Of a stretch of 21,369 nucleotides of DNA, positions 10,004 to 20,200 are shown one piece after another (within the stretch, counting starts at the first letter, position 1; the number at the start of each line of letters is the position of its first letter). A model generated the notes under the pieces. The model saw only the letters and a program-made list of their open reading frames with translations, was not told the DNA's origin and ran no database searches. A program made the position numbers and the translations under genes. Source of the DNA: Kipferlia bialata (taxonomy: Eukaryota > Fornicata); the NCBI GenBank assembly GCA_003568945.1, contig BDIP01000277.1:1-21369 (forward strand), written 5' to 3'.

Positions 10004-13000
10004 TCATGCTGCGGAGAGTCCCACGTCCACCTTTGTCTGTCCACACTCACTGATGGCGATGTCTAGGGAGAGTGGCTGGTAGGGAAGGGGCGGAGTGAAG
10101 TGCACTATTGCGTCATCCGGGTTGGGGTTGTCAATGAAATAGTCCCCGTTCTGGGATTAGACCTAATCAATGCAAAGGTAGCGTTCTACATGATCGAGAC
10201 CTACCTCCTCTGTCACTGTCGTGTCCCCACCCTCTAGTTCCACCACTACACCCTCAATACCGACTAGGGTTTCCTCATCAAAGACCACGCCGAGTAGAGT
10301 TCTAGGCTCACACAGCTCCTCTAGGCCCACATCGAGTAGGAACGGGCCGCATGTTGGGATGGTGATACCCAGTGTCTGTGGCCCGTATGGTAGAGGGGGG
10401 GTGAATGTCACGAGGTTGAACCCGGCCCAGAGGAAGGGGACAGAGTATAGACCAGACTGGGATTAGACATAAATACATATACACATATATAATATATGTA
10501 ATGTATATTTCTGTATCTCTGCTAAGCCTTGATAAGCCTTATCAAGTTGATAAGGTGGTGTCTTTAACACACTATCTTCAAGATAGCATCTTGTGGAGGT
10601 GGACTTACCGCGTCAGTTTGCGTGTTGTCCTGTGTGGGCTCGACCAACACATCCACCCCTCCTACCCCCACACCAGTCTGTGCGTCAGACACCATTCCCA
10701 GCAGCACACGCTCACACTGGTCATCACTGCTGAGGGGTATATCCTGTACTGTCACACCACACTCGTTGATGATGGCATTGTAGCCGATGGGGTTGTAGGG
10801 GGCAGGTGGCGCCAGTTCAATAGTGACAAGACCCGGGTTGGGACTTGGAATAGTGTACTGTCCATCCTAAAGTGAGAGGTTGATAAGGATACAATTACTA
10901 CACTGTGCATCAAGTGGTGAAACATCGACAGTACAATACCTCGTCTGTAACGGTGTTCCCAACACCGGATACCCCGATGAAGACCCCCTCGATACCGATG
11001 TCGGTGTCATCATCTACCACTCTCCCAGTCAGAACACGATCATCACAACCTGGCTCAAGAAAGGCATCCACTATCGTCTCCCCACACTCGTTGATGTCGA
11101 CCGGTAACTCAAGAGGGAGGTAGGGCGCAGGGGGGAAGAACTGCAGGAGGGATGGGCCTGGGAGAGGGTCAAAGAACTGGTAAAAACCCTCCTGGTGTTA
11201 GAAGACACTGAGTAACACTGAGGTATACAGAGGAACCCAGAATCACTGCAAGATTCGCATGAACCGTGGACGTGAGTGAGCGCTAACAACTTCAGTAGCC
11301 AATCACATAAACCGTACCGGATCAGTGCTTGTCACGTCCCCCTCTAGCTCCACCTGCACCTCATGGATGCCCTCCCCAGTCTCTGCATCGCGTACAATAC
11401 CTGAAAGCACGCGGTCTCCACAGCTACACGATAGGTTAACCTGGATGGACTGGTAGGCGTTGATGTCATCACCTGGTAATGAGAGGTGTTAACTCACATT
11501 GCTGTACATGGACACAGATCATTACAAGTACTAACCTCGATTCACCATCACGATGATGTCTTGTAGAGAGAATGCCGAGAATGACACTGTCTGCACTTGA
11601 GGATCCTCCGGCATCTGGGTGAAGTCCTCGACACACCCCTCTGGCTCTGGGTTCAGTCTAAAGCCCTCCTGGAACTGGGTCCTGTCAATGGCTATTAGAT
11701 ACTCAGAGTCAGGGTTGGTGCCATCAATGGGGTTGCAGTCAGTGCACAGGGGGTCGGTGGGTGTAAAGAGGACAGGGTCCACAGATACAATGGTCAGGTG
11801 GGACAAAATGCACTCAGGGGGAGTAAACTCTGACAGCAGCTCCATCTCCACCTCGTACTCACCCCCATCTACTGCACTCACGCATATCGAGGCAAAGTAG
11901 ACACAAGGGGCGGTGCCGTGCCTCTCGTCAACAAACGCCACCTGTTGGTATGTGCATATGCACTCACTGGCTCCACCCTGGAGAGCGATGTCTAGGAAGG
12001 TTTCTCCACACTCCTCGATGAACACTTCGACCTCCTCGGGGGTGTAGGGCTCAGGTGGTACAACATGAACAATGCCCTGACCGGGGTTTGGGTCAGGCAG
12101 CTGGTAGAAGCCTTCCTGGGAATGAGTACAAATACAAATTGGCACTTGTAAGTGAGTACATGTATACACTCTGTACTAACCTCGTCGGAAACAGTGAGGT
12201 TGCCGTCTAGTTCCACCGCTACTCCTGGGATACCATCACCAGTAGTCGCATCAAAGACACGTCCAGTCAGCACTCTGTCATCACAGCCCGTGCATCCAAA
12301 GGCTGCAAAGGCAGTGAGTTCATACGAGTCTAGGGTTAGATACACATAGTGTGCGTACTCTGAACGAGAGACGCGTAGTGTGTGTTACCTGTTGCCACGA
12401 GTATGAGCACAGTCTCCAAGGAGGTAGTAGTGAATGATATTGTCTGGCTCTCAGGTATTACCAGGAAGTCTGATATGCAAGCAGGGTCAGTCTCTAGAAG
12501 AGACTGCAGACTGAACCCAAACTGGAACTGGGACAGACCGATAGACTCTAGGTATAGAGAGTCTGGGTTAGACCCGTCGATGGGGTTGGTGTCCGTACAC
12601 GCTGGGTCTGTTGAAGTTATCTCCATAACATCTAACTCTGTCAGTACAGTAAGGTGCTGCAACCCACAGCTCTCAGGCCCAACAACGTCACGACTAATCA
12701 CTAACTGGACCTGGTACCGGCCCTCAGTGTCAGGCCCTGATACACACACTATCTGGGCCTGGTACTCACAGACAACCTCACCAGTCTCATCTGTCAGTAA
12801 CAGTACATCAGAGGTACACAGACACTCCACAGGTCTACAGTCCAAGGCCACAAGCTCTAAATCGAGCTGTGTCGTGTCACAGCTGGTGAGGTCTACCACT
12901 CTACTCTCTGCCCGGTAGGGCGTGGGTGCACTGTACAGCACATCATACACCTCAGGTGGGATGTGTCCAATCTCGTAGTAGCCATCGGCATCTGAGACAG

Positions 13001-14974
13001 TTAGGGCTAGGGTAGGATCTCCCACAGAGACAACGACGTTACTCACTGGGCCCTGGGTGCTCTGATCGATAGTGAATCCTGCCAAGACACTGACACATCC
13101 AATGTCGAGACATATCTGGTTCTCACCACATCTCAGGAAGAGCTCCTCCTCGAACTCCTCTCCATCGAGAGTGAATCTAGCTGTGACTGTGGTTACTGGC
13201 TCTATAGACAGACACTCAGCAGGGAGGGACGGCACCGTCTCAGTGCTGCCTAGGAACTGACCCTCCTCACTGTAGTACTCAACGAGTACACCCCCTATGT
13301 AGGTGGGGTTACTAGATGTGCAGTCGGGGCTGAGGGAGACACACACCTCCTGCCTGCCGCAGGGTAGCTCGACCTGTAGTGGCACCTGCCCGCAGCACGG
13401 GAATGTGAAGGGACCCAGCTCTGCGCCAACACCAGGTGCGGATATAATCACCACATAGTCCTCATACCCAACTGCGCCTAGACTGTCGAACAAGACCTGT
13501 CCAGTCTCGTCTGTCACTAGGGTCTGACCAGTGCCAGGGTCAGCTAGCAGTTGCCACCGTACGTCTGCACCCTCTACAGGGCCTGGGAAGGGGTCACTGT
13601 AGGTCACAGAGACCAGTAGGCTGAGGGTGTCCGTACACTCTACAGTGATGGGGACAGGTGTGTTAGTGACCTCCCAGATCAGACACTCCTCCCCAGCGGC
13701 GTATCCATTGGACTCATCCCAGGAGAGCATGACCTCATCACCTGGAGTGTTAGTGAGGGATGTCTTATCTAGAGAATACAGTGTGGATGTAGCGAGTGAT
13801 GCTGTATTGTACCTTCTGCAAGACACCCAAAGCATGCGACACCCGTAGAGTTTGTGGGTCTGTGCACACTGAACCGCATATCAAAGGCATCCAGTACCAG
13901 ACCACACATGTCAGACACGACAGTACACATAGAAGGACAGTCGTCACAACCCCCTCCACCCCCACCACAGCACATCTCAACATCTACAGTTATAGGGTCA
14001 CAGTCAGGCACTACTAGCTCTACAGTGGTAGGCTGACATGTAGTGTTGGGACCAGGAAAGAGAGAGAGGATGTGGGGGCCTGGGGGTACACCAGATAGGG
14101 TGTAGTGACCGTTACTATCGGTGACAGCAATTGGTACAATGGCAGTGATCTCCACAATGACACCCTCTAGTGGGGTGCCAAGTGTATCTGTCACGGTACC
14201 CTCCACCTCTGCAGTGCAAGGGACGCAGAACAGTTCAACATCTACAGTGTACGTCTCACACTCTGGCACATGTACCTCTCTCGTAGTGCTCTGGCAGGTA
14301 GAGCCAGGTGGAGGGGTATAGGTAAGGGTGTGAGTGCCGAGGGGGATGTCTGAGAAGGAGTACTGTCCCTGACTATCTGTCTCTGTAGAGGGTACTCCAG
14401 GTGCGTCAATGTCAACAGTCACTCCCTCTAGTGGGTTGCCGAGGGTGTCTGTGACTGTACCCTCCACCTCTGCCGTGCATGTGCCACCACATAGCTCCTC
14501 TAGACCCTCAAACTGAAAGGACTCAGTGCCCCAACTGGGTGTGAGGAGGCGATATCGATGTGCAAACACACTGAGTTATAGTATATATACCAGCATTACC
14601 CAACGCACTAACCCTGTCTTGACCATGACTATGGCATCAACAATGTACTAATACACACATATACACGAATACGTGCATCAGCGTGAATCGATCGGTACAT
14701 ACTCTATACATATATATACACATATGAGTATACACACTCACCCTGTCTTGACCATGACTATCACATCATCGAGGGATGTCAGGGTGAAGTCGATGAACAC
14801 AGTCTCAAACCCGGTCTGGGATCAGCTTGTGTAGGGAGGCTAGTGCAGTGCACTACAGACTAGTGCTACACGTGTGGGTATAGAGAGCGACTTGCACTGT
14901 ACCGACCTCAAAGTCTAATATGCACAGTCTCAACATATATATCAAACATATACACGCTCCGAAATGCATCTGTG

Positions 14975-15015
<41 letters not shown>

Positions 15016-16162
15016 CTATGTACCCACCTCAAAGTCCGATATGCAGCCTGGTATGTCAGACTCCAGCTTGAACCCTTCGTCAAAGGCCTCCCTGTCAATG
15101 TCACGAAGGTACCGCCTTGGTTAAGAGAGACATACTCAAATACATATTATTCTATATATGTAGTCTGTCATTGTACGTGATATATTCATCAATGTCAGGC
15201 CTGCCTGTCAATGTCACGCAGATAGCGCCTGATGTTAGACACACACATACATATACACGACATATACTAGAAGTGCTGAACTACTCACACTGAGTATCTC
15301 ACCTATCTGAGCTGTTGCCCCTGATAGGGTTGTTGTCTGCACATGCATACCCATTCCCAATGATGGGGTCTACAGTGACAAGGGTCAGGTGAGACAGACC
15401 ACACCGGTTTTCCTTCTTACCCAGGGAGAGCTCCATCTCAACTGTGTACACACCCTGGGAGTGAGGTTGTTGATATGTCACACACTAAATGACAATATGT
15501 CATACTATACAATATATTACATATACTATATAAAGAGTGCACATACCTCATTATCGGGTCCATTGATGCACAGAGCAGCGTTGTAGTTACACGATGACCC
15601 AGTGATGCCATCTACCAGTGTCTCAAAGGGGGTGAGGCACATGCACACTCCTGTTTGGAAGGGGGTAGGGATGTTAGTAGTGTCTGTGTCCCATATGGAT
15701 GCCTCATAGTACTGGAAGCCTATAGGAGTAAGACATCGTACTGTGGTTTAGGGGAACGTATATAATACCGTTCAACAGAGAACACTGAAATGAGACGTCA
15801 ACTGTAGTGGAAGGGTGAAAGGGAGCGTTTGACACTCCCACTCTACAGGACGCTTAGCAACTGTAAAGAGGTCTATGTTCAGTATGATATGGGTCACTCA
15901 GAATGGGTGAGAGGTTTATCATCTCAATCTCTATAGTGCTATAGTGAGAAGCAACATACTCAATGCACGGATAGCAATGGTGAGTGTATATTTCGGCATG
16001 GAGTATATATAGATCAAGAGGGTAAAGACATCAGACATGAACACAGCATGCTCCAGGCCTGACCTACCCCCCACCTTCACCAGTTGTCCTGACAGTGTCT
16101 GTGGGTATGCCACGACTGGCTGCTATCAAAGCCAAGAGCAGCAGAAGTAGTAGACTCTGCAT
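10004..16162 (-). CDS. Secreted multidomain cysteine-rich protein with tandem CNA-B/carboxypeptidase-regulatory-like domains
   Basis: Complete 14-exon gene, 1487 residues, ATG at 16162-16160, TGA at 10006-10004. Exons (minus order): 16162-16081, 15719-15547, 15454-15303, 15115-15028, 14815-14742, 14534-13813, 13768-12389, 12329-12181, 12115-11536, 11472-11318, 11191-10940, 10866-10609, 10456-10205, 10150-10004; every junction is in phase. The N-terminus MQSLLLLLLLALIAASRG is a clear signal peptide. About ten ~85-residue beta-sandwich-like domains follow the pattern C..(G/V)TV.D....P.EGV.V.(L/I)....TD..G.Y......G...(I/L)...P, as in CarboxypepD_reg/CNA-B folds, at roughly 209-295, 296-379, three diverged ones across ~460-735, ~905-987, then four in tandem to the end. 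Three copies of a ~140-residue Cys module sit at ~48-189, ~745-890 and ~991-1133. No membrane span or GPI-type tail is visible, so it is secreted or held at the surface by partners. In bacteria such stalks carry adhesins; that role here is inference. Confidence 0.88.
10528..10546. repeat. Perfect palindrome CTTGATAAG-C-CTTATCAAG
   Basis: Nine-base arms around a one-base centre, in the intron between exons 10866-10609 and 10456-10205 of the minus-strand gene. Same architecture as the palindromes at 9675-9837. Confidence 0.85.
13769..13812 (-). other. 44-nt mini-intron in the secreted-protein gene
   Basis: On the minus strand: donor GTACAA after GCAGAAG, acceptor TTCTCTAG. Removal joins G and AT into an Asp codon and links the 240-codon exon 14534-13813 to the 459-codon exon 13768-12389 (CLAE-DKTSL). 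Without it the frame ends at a TAG. Confidence 0.75.
14608..15230 (-). repeat. Three intronic copies of exon edges in the minus-strand gene
   Basis: 14608-14640 repeats the tail and donor of exon 14815-14742 (CCCTGTCTTGACCATGACTA shared on the plus strand). 14899-14927 repeats the tail and donor of exon 15115-15028 (ACCTCAAAGTC shared). 15201-15230 repeats the head and acceptor of the same exon (CTGTCAATGTCACG shared). Each lies within ~130 bp of its source, on the intron side. Confidence 0.9.
14979..15014. repeat. (TA)18 microsatellite
   Basis: Uninterrupted TA dinucleotides within the intron after exon 15115-15028, next to the donor and between that exon and its copied tail at 14899-14927. 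Confidence 0.95.
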
Positions 16163-16510
16163 CTCGAGAGAGAAGAGGCAGATGTTGTCCGTTGGTTGGT
16201 ACAGAGACCCGTCAACAGCAGCATCTCTATACAGCTGCTGCATTCAACAGTATTATTCATCAGTAAGATACCCGCAAATCCACAGAGACAATCCCTTCCG
16301 CAGGGTAGTAGAGGTCACGCCTTCGTGGCTAGTACGGAGACTGCCAAAATCACATATACACGTCGTTGCTATAATGAGGTACAAAACTCAAGAAGTACTG
16401 ACTCCAAGCTATCGTCAAAACAATAGAAAAAGGGTCCAGGCATGAAGCAACAAATCAAATTGAATCAGCAACCACACTGATTCAAGAATCGTCCTCTCCA
16501 GACCACTAGG
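16163..16510. promoter_or_regulatory. Divergent intergenic region / probable bidirectional promoter
   Basis: 348 bp between the start codons of two oppositely oriented genes that both begin with signal peptides. Both promoters and 5' UTRs must lie here or overlap it. No TATA or initiator motif can be named with confidence. The one distinct element is the inverted repeat at 16460-16485. Confidence 0.6.
16460..16485. repeat. Inverted repeat TTGAATCAG-8nt-CTGATTCAA
   Basis: Perfect 9-base arms with an 8-base spacer, ending 25 bp before the ATG at 16511. It could be a dimeric factor site in the shared promoter or a 5' UTR hairpin. Confidence 0.75.
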
Positions 16511-17193
16511 ATGCACCCCCTGCATATCCTATGTGGGTGTGTGGTGCTGTGCTGTGTCGGGGTGGTGTTAGGTCTTGGGTGTCCACAGGGAGGTATGGAT
16601 GGGGTATATATAAAGTACATGGAACCCACTATATACTATATGTAGCGGTAACTGGTTCTGCAAGACTTGCACATATACAATAGGTATCTTCTCCCCTGTT
16701 GCATATACCTGTGCAAGAGTTGGTAATTCTTCCAGTCTCCCCTGTCTCTCTCTCTCTCTCTCCCCTCACATTGTAGTATTATACACCTCTCTTCACACCT
16801 GACATTCACTCTCTCTCTATATATATGCGCGTCTTCTCATTTTACTACTTCCTTGTTTTTCTACCCCCGAGCTGAGCCAGACCCCTGTGACACTGGGTAC
16901 TCTCTCTCTCTCTTAAATAGTAAATATTATAGACCTTTACATTTATTGTCTTGTGTGTTACTGTACCTACCCTCCAGGTGAACCCGACCCCTCTGACATT
17001 GGGGCTGTCATGATCATGTCCACTAAGGTATCAACCCTCTCTCTCTCTGTTTCTGTTGTATACGAGAAGTTACTATATATATATGGATATGCCGTCTCTT
17101 ATTACTTATTGCCAGGGCTTCAATAAGGCCATGGATGGAGAGATACCCAACCTGGAGGAACAGGCCACGTACCTGGTGCTCGAGTACGCATGT

Positions 17194-17267
<74 letters not shown>

Positions 17268-20200
17268 CCCAACCTGGAGGAACAGGTCACGTACCTGGTG
17301 CTAGAGTGAGTGCAGATATATATGTGTATTGTGTAATATATATAGAGACATGTAGATACCGATACCCAACCTGGAGAAACAGGCCACGTACCTGGTGCTA
17401 GAGTGAGTACAATCGTATCTGCATATGTATATATATACACCAATTCATATTTGTGTATATATTCATATCTCTCTCTCTCTCGCCACATAAATTCTCACAT
17501 ATCCATACACTAGTAAATAGTATTCTCACCCTCCAGTGATAGTCCTGGGTGTAGCCATAGTGGACTCTCTCTCTCTCTCTTTATATATATATACATATGA
17601 TCTAACTCTCCAGTGACATTGACACCGAGCAAGACCTAGGCATATCTATAGTGGATCTGTCCATATCAGACATAGTTACACATAGTTACACATTCCTATA
17701 TGCCTAAATACTTATCTCTCTCTCTCTTTGTTACTCCGTCAAGTGGCGTATATCCTCTCACCCTCCAGTGATATTGACACTGAACTTGATCTGGGCGTGG
17801 CTGTGGTGGACCTGTCCATCTCAGACATGCACATCACTAACTTCCACATAGAGTCCATAGAAGGTGGTCTACTTCTATGGCAGTTTCACATAGACTCTAG
17901 CTTCACTTTATACCCATATCTCCCCTCCCTCATTAACTGTAGTAATCCCCTTCTTCTGTGTGTATTATACGTGCCTCTCTCCTCACCCCCAGCCATCACC
18001 ATCCCAGAGTCACAGGAACTGGAACTGGACCTGTACGTGACATGATGGTATATACTTGTATAGATTGGTACTGATACCAATCACCCTCTCATTTCCTCAT
18101 AGTTACTCAAATCTGAGTGATGACACCGATGTCAACATATACTCGGCTGACAACTCTATAGAGAGTCTCTATTAGAGACCGTATCAACACTGATATATAG
18201 CCCTATGCACTCCCCCTCCCTCACCCCCAGGGGTGACACAGATGTCAACATGACCTTTGACTGGAGCTACACAGACACGTCCTGGCCGTACGTGCTCTGT
18301 CTCTCAGCTGCTCCCACTCTTATATATACACACCACTTCGAACAATCTCTCCTAGAGCTTACACCTCTCTCTCTCTCTCTCCCTCCCTCATCTCTAGTTT
18401 CCCCAGTGACTCTGGCACAGGCACTGCCTCCTGTGCGGGTATCAACGGGGGGTTCACATACCACCCCATCTACGATCACACATGCGGTATTCCACAGGTG
18501 CTTAGACAGCATATACATATATTTCTAATACATATCACATAGATACTGTTGGTGTCTCTTATGACAGGTTGTAAACGACGAATTCAACCTCGACTTCGGG
18601 AACATTAAGATCACACTGGATGGTATGGTGCATGTGTATATCCCTGTAATACTCGAATACTTGACCCATCATCTCCCCCTATCTCTCCCCCCTCCTAATA
18701 TTTACTGCTAGACGGGGCCTCTGCCTTCTTCCAGACTCATCTCTTTCTCTCTCTCTCTCCCCCCCTGTCTCCTTCTGTTAACTATCAGGCGGGGCCTCTG
18801 CCTTCTTCCAGACCATCCTGAATGTGTTCATTGGACTGGTAGAGGACCTCTTCACAGACCAGCTCAACCAAGTCATAGAGGAGAGCATGACAGAAGGTAC
18901 TTCGTTACACTAATGTATATAGAACTATACTAGCACACACAGATATATCCAAGTCATAGAGGAGAGCATGACAGAAGGTACTGTATATCTCTCCCTGCAC
19001 AATATTTGTATCCCCCCCCCTTCTATGTTTTGAGTTACCACATATGTCCTTCTCACCCCTAGCCATGAACAGGAACCACCTATATCTAGCAATTCACAAT
19101 GATATATTGTAAATAGATCATCTAATAGTAATTGGCTATCCCTTTCACCCGACCTACCCCTAGCCATGAACAGGAACAGTCTCCCACCTCTCTCTCTCTC
19201 TCTCAATACATATATATATTCATATATACATCTATATGTTAGCAGTGATGTCCCTCCTGACCCCTAGCCATGAACAGGAACCTTGTTGGCAGTCTCTTCA
19301 ACACAGACCTGACAGATGGCATGATGGAGGTATGAATATGTAGGGTGTAGATATATTTGCACTAGAGTAAATATATTGATTTACAAGAGTCTATATATTG
19401 TGGTGTATTTGTACTATAGTATGATAACCCAGACCTGTTGGCATGATGGAGGTAACGCATCTCTTTCTTTCTCTCTCTCTATATATATGTAATGTTAGTG
19501 TATACCTATACTACTGTACTTATACCGGGACATGCGCTACTCCGACCAACATAGCATCTCTTTCTTTCTCTCTCTCTATATATACACCCTTAGGTATAAT
19601 ACTTAATCCTAGGACATGCGCTACCCTGACCCTGCCCTGGTCGTTGAGGACAGCTACATAGCAGCACACTTCACAGGATACGTACGTTCATGTATCCTTG
19701 TCTCTCTCTCTCTCACTGCTTAAGCGACTAGTGTTTATGGCTCTCCAGCAGGAACCATCCATGAGTCTCTCATGTATATAGCACTGTCTCACACCCAGGT
19801 GTACCCGATAGACGAGGGCGTTCTGTATCCAGGTACACCGAAGTATCTATCAACATATATTCATATACCAATAGGATGTGCCTCACACACCATCCCTCTG
19901 CCTAGGGTTTCCAGTGTCAATCTCTGTCTCTCTCACAATATCCCTATACTCTTAATACCAGCCCGTGAGGCCATCATGCCATCTCCCCTGCCCAACCTAG
20001 TTACCAGTGAGGACCTGCAGTTCGTGTTCTCAAACACGTACGGATAGATTGAATACACCACTTGTTACACACATAGATGTATATGTATATTGAATGTAGT
20101 ATTACAGTCTTCTAGCTCCAGTGTGTGAGGCTCTCTCTCCATATATGAATGTATGTGGTATATTCTCCTTCTCTCTTACCCACAGTGTGTTTGAGTCTCT

